Part shown: positions 8,788 through 18,764 of the stretch, one piece after another | Position numbering within the stretch: the first letter of the stretch is position 1 | Layout of the letters: every line of letters starts with the position of its first letter | Source: JACCZR01 sp963830065 | Lineage (GTDB): Bacteria; Actinomycetota; Thermoleophilia; Solirubrobacterales; Thermoleophilaceae | Assembly (NCBI GenBank): GCA_963830065.1 | Contig: CAWHLA010000010.1 | Coordinates: 220,521-284,520 of the forward strand | DNA length: 64,000 nucleotides | Reading direction: 5' to 3' | The notes under the pieces: generated by a model | What the model was told of the DNA's origin: nothing | Databases searched by the model: none | What the model saw: only the letters and a program-made list of their open reading frames with translations | Program-made: the position numbers and the translations under genes

Positions 8788-9202
8788 CGGGAACCTCCAG
8801 CGGCGGTGACATGTACGACCACTCCACCGTGCCCTCGGGGCCGACCATGACCAGCGCGCGGCCGCTCACGCCGTAGTCCTCCGCCCACACGCCGTAGGCC
8901 TTGGCCACCTCGCCCTTGGGGTGGAAGTCGGCCAGCAGGGGGATCGAGATCCCGATGTGGGCGCGGAAGGCTCTGTGGCAGAACGCGGAGTCCACCGAGA
9001 TGCCGACCAGCTGCGCCCCGCGGTCTTCGAGCTCGCCGATGACCTCTTGGTAGACGTTCAGCTGGTCGGTGCAGGTGGGCGAGAAGTCGTTCGGGTAGAA
9101 GACGAGCACGAGCCGCCGGCCCGCGAAGTCGCTGAGCGAGACCTCGTTCCCGTCCTGGTCGGGAAGGGTGAAGTCAGGCGCGGGTGCGCCCGCCTCGATC
9201 AC
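8741..9202 (-). CDS. Peroxiredoxin (AhpC/TSA, AhpE-like)
   Basis: Peroxiredoxins reduce peroxides through a peroxidatic cysteine. The 153-residue protein starts at GTG 9202, right after the rpsO stop, and reads VIEAGAPAPDFTLPDQDGNE, then FYPNDFSPTCTDQL, where the cysteine following P...T is the peroxidatic residue. The segment GISVDSAFCHRAF holds a second cysteine that could resolve the sulfenate. The size fits the short AhpE/Prx class. It lies between rpsO and the DsbA-like gene with which it overlaps. Confidence 0.88.
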   Translation of the reverse strand: MIEAGAPAPDFTLPDQDGNEVSLSDFAGRRLVLVFYPNDFSPTCTDQLNVYQEVIGELEDRGAQLVGISVDSAFCHRAFRAHIGISIPLLADFHPKGEVAKAYGVWAEDYGVSGRALVMVGPEGTVEWSYMSPPLEVPGANLIFDALDERQPA

Positions 9203-9204
9203 GG

Positions 9205-9474
9205 CTAGCGGCGGAGGCCGAGCTCGGCGATCAGCGCGCGGTAACGGTCGATGTCCGTCCGCGACAGGTACTTCAGGAGCCGGCGTCGCTTGCCCACCAG
9301 CATGAGTAGGCCGCGACGCGAGTGGTGGTCGCGCTTGTGCTCGCGCAGGTGCTCGGTGAGCTCGTTGATCCGCGCCGTGAGCAGGGCGACCTGGACCTCG
9401 GTGGAGCCGGTGTCCTGGGGGTCGCGCCCGTGCTTGGCGACGATCTCCTGCTTGGCCTCGACGGTCAGCGTCAT
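9205..9474 (-). CDS. rpsO: 30S ribosomal protein S15
   Basis: S15 is a primary 16S rRNA binding protein of the small subunit. The protein from the ATG at 9474 is 89 residues, the family standard, with the conserved QDTGSTEVQVALLTARIN.LT.HL and HHSRRGLLMLVGKRRRLLKYL blocks. The open frame extends ten codons further upstream, but MTLTVEAKQEIV is the usual start. The ATG overlaps the ribF stop (ATGA). rpsO is normally close to pnp; here three genes intervene. Confidence 0.97.
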   Translation of the reverse strand: MTLTVEAKQEIVAKHGRDPQDTGSTEVQVALLTARINELTEHLREHKRDHHSRRGLLMLVGKRRRLLKYLSRTDIDRYRALIAELGLRR

Positions 9475-10379
9475 CGGCGGGAAACGGTAGCAGCGGCCCG
9501 GCATATCTCACGCGCCTGATCCACGTCTTTCCACATCTGCTCGACCAGCGCCTCGGACGACTCGAACCGCCTCTCGCCGCGCATTCGCTCCACGAACGCG
9601 ACCCGCATGGTCTCGCCGTAGAGATCCCCTTCGAAGTCGATCAAGTGGCTCTCGACCAGCAGCCCGCGGCCGGTCTCGAAAGTGGGCCTCACCCCCACGT
9701 TCACAGCCGCCGGATGCCCGTGGGCCCAGGCCGCATAGACCCCGTGGCCGGGGACCACCAGCCGGCCGTCGGGGACGATGTTGGCGGTGGGCATCCCGAG
9801 GTCGCGGCCGCGGCGGTCGCCGGGCACCACCTCGCCCTCCATCAAGAACGGCCCTCCGAGGAAGCGGGCGGCCAAGTCCACCTCGCCGGCCGCAACCAGG
9901 CCGCGGATCTGGGTCGAGGAGACGCTCTCCCCCTCGGCCTCCACCATCGGCACGACCCGGGTCTCGAACTCGTCGTGGGAGGCCAGGAACTCGGGAGTCC
10001 CCTGCGCCTTGGCCCCGAAGCGGAAGTTCTCCCCCACCGACACCCGCTCGGCCCCCAGCTGGCCGATCAGCACGTCTTGGACGAACCGCTCGGCGCTGCG
10101 GGAGGCGAACTCCTTGTCGAACGGGATCACCACCAGCTCGTCGACCCCCAGCCCGCCGATCAGGTCGCGCTTGATGTTGAACGTGGTGAGCAGCTTGGGC
10201 AGCGCCTCGGGGTGGGTGATCGCCACCGGGTGCGGGTCGAAGGTCAGCACGGTGTCGCTGCCCCGGATGACCTCCCGGTGGCCGAGGTGGACCCCGTCGA
10301 AGGTGCCGATGGCGACCTTGCGCGGCCCGGCCTCCCCGGGGCTCAAGACCGGCAGGTCGGGAAGCGAGGTGACCTTCAT
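9471..10379 (-). CDS. ribF: Bifunctional riboflavin kinase / FAD synthetase
   Basis: RibF converts riboflavin to FMN and then FAD. The 302-residue protein has the N-terminal nucleotidyltransferase domain (AIGTFDGVHLGHREVI at residues 23-38, FDPHP near 48-52, SSTQIR) and the C-terminal flavokinase domain beginning around residue 170, with GDRRGRDLGMPTANI and the later GVRPTF and ESHLIDFEGDLYG motifs. The order truB-ribF-rpsO is classic. It ends in an ATGA overlap with rpsO. Confidence 0.95.
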   Translation of the reverse strand: MKVTSLPDLPVLSPGEAGPRKVAIGTFDGVHLGHREVIRGSDTVLTFDPHPVAITHPEALPKLLTTFNIKRDLIGGLGVDELVVIPFDKEFASRSAERFVQDVLIGQLGAERVSVGENFRFGAKAQGTPEFLASHDEFETRVVPMVEAEGESVSSTQIRGLVAAGEVDLAARFLGGPFLMEGEVVPGDRRGRDLGMPTANIVPDGRLVVPGHGVYAAWAHGHPAAVNVGVRPTFETGRGLLVESHLIDFEGDLYGETMRVAFVERMRGERRFESSEALVEQMWKDVDQAREICRAAATVSRR

Positions 10380-10392
10380 CGCGGGGCGAACA

Positions 10393-11205
10393 CTACGGCC
10401 GCGCCCCTCCGGCCGGGGCGAAGACGACGTCGGGCTTGACGAACTCCCCGCGCGGCACGCCGATGGCGAGCAGGGCGCCCTCGAAGGTCAACCGCACCGC
10501 TTCGTGCTCGGCCGGGCCTTCCAGAGCCCTGCCGTGGCGCACGCCCTCGGCTTCGTCGGTCTCCAGCACCCGCTCAGGCAGAAAGGCCAGCGCCTGGTCC
10601 AGGGGGACCGTCCGCTCGATGTTGGCGTCCTCGAGGCGGAAGTCCCCCACGGCGGTGCGCTCGAGCTCCTCGCAGTAGGCGTCGCCCAAGTCGGCCACAA
10701 GCGAACGCACATAGGTACCCGAGGAGACCTCGAGCTCGAAGGCAGCCCGATCTCCCTCGCGCCAGAGCAGTTCGGATCGGAACACCGTCACGGGGCGAGC
10801 CGCCGGGGCCACCTCCTCGCCGCGCCGAGCGCGGAGGTAGGCGCGCTCACCACCTACCCGGACGGCCGAGAACGCCGGCGGTGCCTGCATGATCTTGCCC
10901 TCCGGTAGCCGCAGTTCGGAAGGCATGCGGCCGGTCTCCACCAGCTCTCCGTCGCGGTCCCCGGTGTCCGAGGCCCACCCCAGCCGCGCGACGGCCCGAT
11001 AGGTCTTCGGCAGGCCTATCAGCCACCGCTGGGCGCGGGTGGCACGGTCCACCAGCACGAGCAGGACCCCGGTGGCGAAGGGATCGAGCGTCCCGGCGTG
11101 TCCCACCCGAGTGCCGCGCGGGAGCGACCGGCGGATCGAAGCTACGACGTCGTGTGAGGTGACGCCCGCGGGCTTGGCGACGATCCGGACTCCGGGAGTG
11201 GTCAG
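10393..11205 (-). CDS. truB: tRNA pseudouridine(55) synthase
   Basis: TruB isomerises U55 in the T-arm of tRNAs. The protein has the N-terminal box VAKPAGVTSHDVV, the catalytic box GHAGTLDPFATGVLLV (the Asp of LDP) and the later SSGTYVRSLVADLG motif, about 270 residues. No ATG, GTG or TTG lies in frame before the conserved KPAGVTS box; the first candidate is a CTG at 11205 that overlaps the nrnA stop (CTGA). I use it because later starts would remove the active-site region. Coupling to nrnA could allow such a weak start. The end is 13 bases from ribF. Confidence 0.9.
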   Translation of the reverse strand: MTTPGVRIVAKPAGVTSHDVVASIRRSLPRGTRVGHAGTLDPFATGVLLVLVDRATRAQRWLIGLPKTYRAVARLGWASDTGDRDGELVETGRMPSELRLPEGKIMQAPPAFSAVRVGGERAYLRARRGEEVAPAARPVTVFRSELLWREGDRAAFELEVSSGTYVRSLVADLGDAYCEELERTAVGDFRLEDANIERTVPLDQALAFLPERVLETDEAEGVRHGRALEGPAEHEAVRLTFEGALLAIGVPRGEFVKPDVVFAPAGGARP

Positions 11206-12188
11206 AGCTGGTCGGCGACCTCGTCCCGCAGCCGCTCGATCAGCTGGTCCAACGGGAGCTCGGTGGTAAAGCCGGCCGCCTGCGGGTGTCCGCCCCCGCC
11301 CAGGGCGCGCGCGATGCGGGAGACGTCGACGCGGCCGTCGGTGGCGCGCAGGCTCACCTTGCGCAGCCCCTGGCGGTCCTGGGCCAGCAGCTCGCGCACC
11401 AGCACCGCCACCGCCGTGCCCTCGACGGCGCGCATGTGGTCGACGATGCCCTCGGAGTCGGTCTCCAGGGCGTCGGTCTCGCCGAAGTCCTCGCGGGTGA
11501 GCGAGGCCAGCGTCATCGCGCCTTCGTCGTGGCGCTCGACACTGGCCAGCGCGCGCTGGAGCAGTTGCAGCCGCCGGAAGGGAAGGTCCTCGTACAAGCG
11601 GCGGTAGACGAGATGGGGGTCCACCCCGGCCTCCATCAGCTCGGCTGCCATCCGGTGGGACTCGGGGGAGGTGTTCTCGTAGGAAAAGCGCCCGGTGTCG
11701 GTGACGAGCCCGACGTACATCGCGTCGGCGATGCCCGGCGTCAGCTCGGCGCCCAGCTCCTTGGACAGGCGCCACACGATCTCCGCCGTGCACGAGGCCG
11801 TGGCGTCGACGAGGTTCACCGTCCCGAAGCGGGTGTTGTCGTGGTGGTGGTCGATGTTCAGGATGTGCAGCCCGTCGCCCTTGAGGAAGTCCACCGGCAT
11901 GCGGTCGATGTTGCCGCAGTCCAGGAACACGATCGTGCGCTCGTCCAGGTCCGCGGGCGGCGCCCCGACGATCCCCTCGAAGACCATGTCCCGGTACTCG
12001 TAGGGCAGCGGGAACTCGTCGGGCGACATGTACATCACCGAGTCCTTGCCGAGCTGCTCCAGCGTCCAGTGCATGGACAGCAGGGAGCCCAAGGCGTCGC
12101 CGTCGGGGTTCTCGTGGGTGGTGAGCAGCAGCTTCTCCGCCTGGCGAAGCTCGGCCAGCACCTCGTCGGTCTCGGTCAGCGTGCTCAC
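11202..12188 (-). CDS. nrnA: DHH-family oligoribonuclease / pAp phosphatase
   Basis: NrnA degrades short RNA oligonucleotides and dephosphorylates 3'-phosphoadenosine 5'-phosphate. The 328-residue protein shows the DHH pattern: THENPDGDALGS, FLDCGNIDR, the IDHHHDN motif, SCTAEIVW, and the DHHA1 C-terminal GGGGHPQAAGF motif. The GTG start at 12188 overlaps the rbfA stop (GTGA) and the stop overlaps truB, the usual infB-rbfA-nrnA-truB arrangement. Confidence 0.92.
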   Translation of the reverse strand: MSTLTETDEVLAELRQAEKLLLTTHENPDGDALGSLLSMHWTLEQLGKDSVMYMSPDEFPLPYEYRDMVFEGIVGAPPADLDERTIVFLDCGNIDRMPVDFLKGDGLHILNIDHHHDNTRFGTVNLVDATASCTAEIVWRLSKELGAELTPGIADAMYVGLVTDTGRFSYENTSPESHRMAAELMEAGVDPHLVYRRLYEDLPFRRLQLLQRALASVERHDEGAMTLASLTREDFGETDALETDSEGIVDHMRAVEGTAVAVLVRELLAQDRQGLRKVSLRATDGRVDVSRIARALGGGGHPQAAGFTTELPLDQLIERLRDEVADQL

Positions 12189-12529
12189 TCCGGGGCCTCC
12201 CGGTCGATGAGCTCGGTGATGCGCATCCCCCGGTCCACCGAGTCGTCGTAGACGAACTCGAGCTTGGGAGTGCGCTTCAAGTGCAGTTCCTCGTTGACCT
12301 GGGCCTGGAGGAACCCGTGCGAGGCGGTCAGCCCCTCGAGCGAGGCCTCGCGCTCGGCCTCGGAGCCGAGAACGCTGACGTAGACCCGTGCGTGGCGGAG
12401 ATCTGGGCTGGTGTCTACTGAAGTAACGGTCACGAATCCGATCCTTGGATCTTTCAGGCCTTCTGCGAGGCGGACGGAGAGCACTTCGCGAAGCGCCTCG
12501 TTGACCCTTCTCATCCGATCGCCCGCCAC
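12185..12529 (-). CDS. rbfA: Ribosome-binding factor A
   Basis: RbfA helps late maturation of the 30S subunit and 5' processing of 16S rRNA. The 114-residue KH-fold protein has MAGDRMRRVNEALREVLS at the start, KDPRIGFVTVTSVDTSPDLRHARVYVS in the middle and LHLKRTPKLEFVYDDSVDRG at the end, all family hallmarks. It lies between the DUF503 gene and nrnA, two bases after the former. Confidence 0.95.
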   Translation of the reverse strand: MAGDRMRRVNEALREVLSVRLAEGLKDPRIGFVTVTSVDTSPDLRHARVYVSVLGSEAEREASLEGLTASHGFLQAQVNEELHLKRTPKLEFVYDDSVDRGMRITELIDREAPE

Positions 12530-12530
12530 G

Positions 12531-12836
12531 TTATCTATCCACCACGTCCCCGAAGGAAACGAGTTCTGCCTGAATAGACGCGCCGTCGGGGTAGCGGTCA
12601 GTCACCCAGCGCTCCAGCGAGTCCCGCATCCCGGCGACGGTGCCGGCCTCTCGGCCCACCAGCGCGGCGGACAGCTCCGATCGCTGCCACAGGTCGTGAT
12701 GGTCGGTCTCGGCCACGGCGGCTCCGAAGCGGCGCTGCAGCTGGGCCTTCACCGACTGAAGCTCCTTGCGTTTGCCCTTCAGGCTCTCGTTTTCGGGGAA
12801 ATGCAGGTCGATTCGAATCAGGCAGACAAACGGCAC
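12531..12836 (-). CDS. DUF503 / YlxP-like protein
   Basis: A 101-residue protein starting at GTG 12836, four bases after the infB stop. The pattern MPFVCLIRIDLHFPENESLKGKRKELQSVKAQLQRRF matches DUF503 proteins, which have a ferredoxin-like fold and are commonly encoded between infB and rbfA in Gram-positive bacteria (ylxP of Bacillus). A role in ribosome assembly is suspected from this context but no catalytic residues are visible. Confidence 0.85.
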   Translation of the reverse strand: MPFVCLIRIDLHFPENESLKGKRKELQSVKAQLQRRFGAAVAETDHHDLWQRSELSAALVGREAGTVAGMRDSLERWVTDRYPDGASIQAELVSFGDVVDR

Positions 12837-12840
12837 GCGC

Positions 12841-15041
<2,201 letters not shown>

Positions 15042-15069
<28 letters not shown>

Positions 15070-15304
15070 CGACTGACCGATTGTATGGACTCTTGGCCGA
15101 TCGTCACCGGGGCACGGAAGGACCTGGCAAAGGCGCCAGGACCGGCGAACGCGCGCTCGGCGCACTCCTCGCGGGCGCACAGATACGCGCCCCGGCCAGA
15201 CTCACGGTGCTCCGGATCGGGGATGACCTCGCCGTCAGCACGGCGCACGAGCCGCAGCAACTCGTGCTGCCCGGCCGTGCGGCCGCAGGCGACGCAGGTT
15301 CTCT
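15042..15304 (-). CDS. ylxR: YlxR / DUF448 RNA-binding protein (start codon not found)
   Basis: YlxR is a small RNA-binding protein encoded between nusA and infB; it has been linked to RNase P and to nucleoid-type regulation. The translated frame contains the hallmark RTCVACGRTAGQHELLRLVR followed by GRGAYLC.REEC..RAF, so the conserved zinc-ribbon-like Cys residues are present. No ATG, GTG or TTG lies in frame upstream of RTCVACG; the only canonical start, TTG 15260, would cut that motif off. Either an unusual start is used or bases are wrong here. The stop lies 28 bases inside infB. Confidence 0.75.
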
Positions 15305-15310
15305 GAGGTT

Positions 15311-16777
15311 CTACGAGGTTTCCTCTGAGGCCGGCGGCTGGGTCACGGACCCGGCGGCAGGCGAGCCGTCCGGCTCAACGGGCTCAGGCTCGGCAGCTTC
15401 GGACTCGACGGGCACAGGCTCGGGCTCGGGCTCGGGCTCGGCAGCCTCGGGCTCGACCGCCTCCGGCTCCACGGCCTCCGGGTCGCTCGGCTCGCCGCCG
15501 TCGTCGTCCGCGGCTGCGGAGAGCTGGTCGCCCTCCTGGTCCACCAGCGCCTGGTGGGCGGGCAGACCGCAGTAGCGCGAGCCCGGCAGGGCGGCGTTGG
15601 GGCAGCGGCGGCCGTTGGTGAGGATGGCCGCACAGCGGCCGGTCGCCGTCTCCTCCTCCTCGTAGCCCATCTCGGCCTCGTCCTCGGCGAACTCGGTCTC
15701 CGAGCGGATGTCGACTCGCCAGCCGGTGAGCCGCGCGGCGAGGCGGGCGTTCAGGCCCTCCTTGCCGATGGCCAGCGACAGCTGGTCGTCGGGCACGATG
15801 ACCGTGGCCTGGCGGCCGTCGTCGTCCACCAGCACCTCGCGCACGCGCGCGGGCGACAAAGCCTTGGCCACGAAGCGGGCCGGCTCGTCGTTGAACGGGA
15901 TGATGTCGATCTTCTCGCCGCGCAGCTCGGACACGACCATGCGCACGCGGGAGCCGCGGGGTCCCACGCAGGCGCCCACCGGGTCGACGCCGGAGGCATG
16001 CGAGACCACGGCGATCTTCGAGCGGTAGCCGGGCTCGCGGGCCACGTTCTGGATCTCGACGAGGCCGTCGGCGATCTCCGGCACCTCGAGCTCGAACAGC
16101 TTGGAGATCAGCTCGGGAGAGCGGCGGGAGACCACGATGCTCGGGCCCTTCGCCTGGTTGGAGACGTCGGAGATGATCGCCTTCACGCGCGCGCCGTGCT
16201 CGTAGCGCTCGCCGTGGACCTGCTCGGAGCGCGGGAGGAGGGCTTCGACGCGCTCGCGCAGCTGCACGAGGGTGTAGCGCGAGTCCGACTGCTGGACGAT
16301 GCCGGTGATCAGCTCGCCCACGCGGTCCTGGTACTCGTCGTAGGTCATGTCCCGCTCGGCCTCGCGGATCCGCTGGAGGATCACCTGCTTGGCGGTCTGG
16401 GCGGCGATGCGGCCGAAGTCGTCGGGCGTCACGTCGCGCTCGTCGATCTGGTCCTTGTACTGAGCCAGGCGCTCCTGGCCGATCTCGGGCGCCTCGGGCT
16501 CGACCAGCTCGCCCGTCTCGGGGTCGACCTGGGCCTCGCCGGCCTCCTCCTCGACCTCGTCGAGCAGCTGCTCCTCGAGGTCGGGCGGGAGGATCAGCTC
16601 GTAGACCCGGAAGTCCCCGGTGTCGTGCTCCATGTCCACGCGCGCATAGCGGGCGGCGCCCGGCGTCTTCTTGTAGGCCGAGAGCAGCGCGTCCTCGAGG
16701 GCCTCCATCAGCCGGTCGGCCGAGATGCCCTTCTCGCGCTCGAGCACGCCCACGGCCTCGACGATCTCCTTAGACAT
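15311..16777 (-). CDS. nusA: Transcription termination/antitermination protein NusA with a C-terminal Cys/His mini-finger
   Basis: NusA binds RNA polymerase and controls pausing, termination and antitermination. The 488-residue protein has the N-terminal RNAP-binding domain (1-160), S1 domain (HGARVKAIISDV), and two KH domains with VGPRGSRVRMVV and SLAIGKEGLNARLAARLTGW (residues about 271-355). After the usual actinobacterial end comes an extra segment, RCAAILTNGRRCPNAALPGS, with C382, C392, C403 and H408, then about 80 acidic residues with EAVEPEAVEPEA repeats. The finger resembles small Cys motifs seen in phage and DUF5763-type proteins. Its ATG overlaps the rimP stop by eight bases. Confidence 0.95.
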   Translation of the reverse strand: MSKEIVEAVGVLEREKGISADRLMEALEDALLSAYKKTPGAARYARVDMEHDTGDFRVYELILPPDLEEQLLDEVEEEAGEAQVDPETGELVEPEAPEIGQERLAQYKDQIDERDVTPDDFGRIAAQTAKQVILQRIREAERDMTYDEYQDRVGELITGIVQQSDSRYTLVQLRERVEALLPRSEQVHGERYEHGARVKAIISDVSNQAKGPSIVVSRRSPELISKLFELEVPEIADGLVEIQNVAREPGYRSKIAVVSHASGVDPVGACVGPRGSRVRMVVSELRGEKIDIIPFNDEPARFVAKALSPARVREVLVDDDGRQATVIVPDDQLSLAIGKEGLNARLAARLTGWRVDIRSETEFAEDEAEMGYEEEETATGRCAAILTNGRRCPNAALPGSRYCGLPAHQALVDQEGDQLSAAADDDGGEPSDPEAVEPEAVEPEAAEPEPEPEPVPVESEAAEPEPVEPDGSPAAGSVTQPPASEETS

Positions 16778-17195
16778 TGGATCCCTCCTCCACGAGGTAA
16801 CTGCGATTGATCTCCGAGTACGGGATCGACACGACCCCGGTGTCGGCGGCCACGGTGACCTCCTGCTCCGTGGCTCCGAGTAGCTCGCCGGTGAAGCTCT
16901 TGTGCCCGTCCTTCGCCTCCCGCGTGCGCACGCGCGCGCGGCGACCGAGGAAGCGGCGGAAGTGCGCCGGCTTGGTCAGCGGGCGCTGGGGCCCCGGCGA
17001 GGAGACCTCCAGCCCGTAGTCCACCAGCACTTCGCGCAGGTGGTGGGTGACGCGCTCACACAGGTTGAGATCCACCCCGTTGGGGTGGTCGATGGTCAGT
17101 CGCAGGCGCTCGCCCGCGACCTGCTCGCATGCGAGCACCTCCACCTCGGGCTCGGCCGAGGAGAGCTTCTGTTCGATCTGTGTCTGCACGCTCAT
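16770..17195 (-). CDS. rimP: Ribosome maturation factor RimP
   Basis: RimP assists 30S subunit assembly. From the ATG at 17195 the 141-residue protein has the two-domain pattern: LRLTIDHPNGVDLNLCERVT and YGLEVSSPGPQRPLTKPAHF (the SPG..RPL.....F motif), then the Sm-like C-terminal domain ending in SEINRSYLVEEGSNV. The open frame extends upstream through a terminator-like hairpin, so the internal ATG is preferred. The leader between the hairpin's T run and the ATG is only about six bases and shows no Shine-Dalgarno, so either the message starts very close to the ATG or translation depends on read-through of the hairpin. Confidence 0.92.
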   Translation of the reverse strand: MSVQTQIEQKLSSAEPEVEVLACEQVAGERLRLTIDHPNGVDLNLCERVTHHLREVLVDYGLEVSSPGPQRPLTKPAHFRRFLGRRARVRTREAKDGHKSFTGELLGATEQEVTVAADTGVVSIPYSEINRSYLVEEGSNV

Positions 17196-17201
17196 GGGGA
17201 T

Positions 17202-17230
17202 AAAAAAAGGTGGGCTGCGAAGCCCACCTT
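17202..17230 (-). terminator. Intrinsic terminator (possible attenuator) immediately before rimP
   Basis: On the minus strand a perfect ten-base stem (AAGGTGGGCT / AGCCCACCTT) with a four-base TCGC loop runs into seven T, a textbook intrinsic terminator. It ends dtd transcription and lies six bases before the rimP ATG. Because no room remains for a separate promoter and leader, it may act as an attenuator for the rimP-nusA-infB operon. Confidence 0.85.
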
Positions 17231-17284
17231 CAGGCGCGGCCGGCGGCCGCAACGTCTGAAAGTCCTGGAGGCGAGTATAGGCAC

Positions 17285-17686
17285 TCAGACCTCGAGCATC
17301 AGGGTCACGGGGCCGTCGTTGACCAGGGACACCGCCATGTGCGCCCCGAAGACCCCGCGCTGTGCGCCCAACGCCTCGCACACCCGCTCGTAGAGGGGCT
17401 CGGCCTCCTGCCCCGGGGCCGCCTCGGTGTAGCTCGGCCGGTTGCCCTTGCGGGTGTCGCCGTACAGCGTGAACTGGCTCACGCAGAGCACCTCGCCGCC
17501 CGTGTCGGCCACCGAGCGGTCGTCGAACACGCGCAGCTTGAGCACCTTGGCCGCCAGGCGGTCGGCCTGCTCGGCGGTGTCTCCCCGAGCGACCCCGAGC
17601 AACACGAGCAGACCCGGCCCGATGCTCGCGATCTCCCGATCCGTGCGCACCGCAGCTTCGCTGACCCGCTGCACCAGGGCGCGCAT
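17285..17686 (-). CDS. dtd: D-aminoacyl-tRNA deacylase
   Basis: DTD hydrolyses D-amino acids wrongly attached to tRNA. The 133-residue protein (usual 145-150) starts MRALVQRVSEAAV and has both active-site boxes: the LCVSQFTLYGDTRKGNRPS stretch (SQFTLY) and the cis Gly-Pro box NDGPVTLMLEV at the C-terminus. It is divergent from the YbjN-like gene, with 17 bases between starts, and is followed by the terminator at 17202-17230. Confidence 0.93.
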   Translation of the reverse strand: MRALVQRVSEAAVRTDREIASIGPGLLVLLGVARGDTAEQADRLAAKVLKLRVFDDRSVADTGGEVLCVSQFTLYGDTRKGNRPSYTEAAPGQEAEPLYERVCEALGAQRGVFGAHMAVSLVNDGPVTLMLEV

Positions 17687-17703
17687 CGCGACACTGTAGG
17701 TCG

Positions 17704-18132
17704 ATGGCCGTTCCCGACGTGATCGACGCCTACCTCGACGACCTTTCCGGCCGACGCCTGGCTCAGGGGGAGTGGGGCCTGACCGTGCCCGCCGACGCCG
17801 CCGGGGGCTGGCCGCTCCACGTGGGCCTGCGGCTGGCCGACGGGCTGCTCACCGCCAAGGCACCCGTGCTCGAGGAGGAAATCGACCCCTGGATGCTGCT
17901 GTGGTGGAACCGCCAGACGCGCATGGTCCGCTTTGGCTGCACCCAGTCAGGCGAGATCTGGGTGCACGCCGACCTCCCGGCCGCCGCCGTCGACGAGCGG
18001 GCGCTGGACCGGCTGCTGGGGCTGCTCTGCGAGGGCGCGGTGGCCGCGCGCGGCTACGTGCGGGCGCGAGACGTGGAGCCGGCGGCCGGATCGTCCTGGC
18101 TGGACGGCCCCGACACACGCGCACAGTCCTGA
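17704..18132 (+). CDS. YbjN-like domain protein
   Basis: A 142-residue soluble protein starting MAVPDVIDAYLDDLSGRRLA. The alternation of strands and the segments LTVPADAAGGWPLHVGLRLADGLL, WMLLWWNRQTRMVRFGCTQSGEIWVHADLPA and LDRLLGLLCEGAVAARGYV resemble YbjN/type-III-chaperone-like domains, common in Actinobacteria, whose role is usually unknown. Confidence in the family is moderate because I rely on pattern alone. It is divergent from dtd and convergent with the GNAT gene. Confidence 0.55.
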   Translation: MAVPDVIDAYLDDLSGRRLAQGEWGLTVPADAAGGWPLHVGLRLADGLLTAKAPVLEEEIDPWMLLWWNRQTRMVRFGCTQSGEIWVHADLPAAAVDERALDRLLGLLCEGAVAARGYVRARDVEPAAGSSWLDGPDTRAQS

Positions 18133-18179
18133 AAACTCGTCAGCCGCCTGAGGACTTCCAGAGAGAGCAACCGTGCAAC

Positions 18180-18206
18180 GCGCCCCGGAGAAAACCGGGG
18201 GCGCTG
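18180..18206. terminator. GC-rich hairpin between convergent genes
   Basis: GCGCCCCGG and CCGGGGGCGC flank a six-base AGAAAA loop, with one extra G as a bulge. It lies between the ends of the YbjN-like gene and the GNAT gene and could terminate either strand, but no T run follows, so it is only a candidate. Confidence 0.4.
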
Positions 18207-18239
18207 GGGCCACGGACGCGCCTCCCCGGTTGCCGTAGT

Positions 18240-18764
18240 TCAGTCCTGGGGCCCGCGGTCAGACGGCGGCACGGGCCCCAACATGCGAACGATGCTGCGC
18301 TCCATGCCGAACCGCCGGTAGAACCGCTCGGCCTCCTCGTTGCCGGCCATGACGCTGAGCGAGACGAAGCCGATCCCCTGCTCGGCGGCCCACTCGTGGA
18401 CGCGGCGAAGGAGCAGGGATCCGAGCCCCTCGGACCGGTGCGAGGGCGCCACGGCCATCGCGTCCACCTCCACGACCCCGTTCCCGGTGGCGAACGACGC
18501 CTCCCCCTCGGGCCGCACCCGGACCATCGCGAACGCCACCGCCTCGCCCTCGTCGCGGAGCAGGAACAGGGTCACCCTTCCCTGGCCGAGCTCGCGGCGA
18601 AAGCGCTCGAAGCGGCGCTTCAAGGCCTGGTCGGCCGGCAGGGCGGGGACCACCGAAGAGGCCTCGGGCGGCAGCGAGCGGTGCCACTCGAACATCGACA
18701 GCCACAGCGGCTGCACCACGTCGAGCAGCTCGGCGCCGCCCTCCTCGATGGTCAGCTCGGGCAC
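18240..18764 (-). CDS. GNAT family N-acetyltransferase
   Basis: A 174-residue acetyl-CoA-dependent N-acetyltransferase of unknown substrate. The GNAT core is clear: VEVDAMAVAPSHRSEGLGSLLLRRVHEWA carries the V.....R..G.G..L acetyl-CoA loop, and LSVMAGNEEAERFYRRFGMER is the usual C-terminal motif. The N-terminal 60 residues are an unassigned helical part. Its GTG start shares one base with the TPR protein stop, so it ends the coaBC transcript. Confidence 0.85.
   Translation of the reverse strand: MPELTIEEGGAELLDVVQPLWLSMFEWHRSLPPEASSVVPALPADQALKRRFERFRRELGQGRVTLFLLRDEGEAVAFAMVRVRPEGEASFATGNGVVEVDAMAVAPSHRSEGLGSLLLRRVHEWAAEQGIGFVSLSVMAGNEEAERFYRRFGMERSIVRMLGPVPPSDRGPQD

Noticed and set aside
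15411..15480. GGCTCGGGCTCGG repeats as a CRISPR or regulatory array
   Set aside because: They are codon repeats encoding the acidic Glu-Pro tail of NusA, without spacers.
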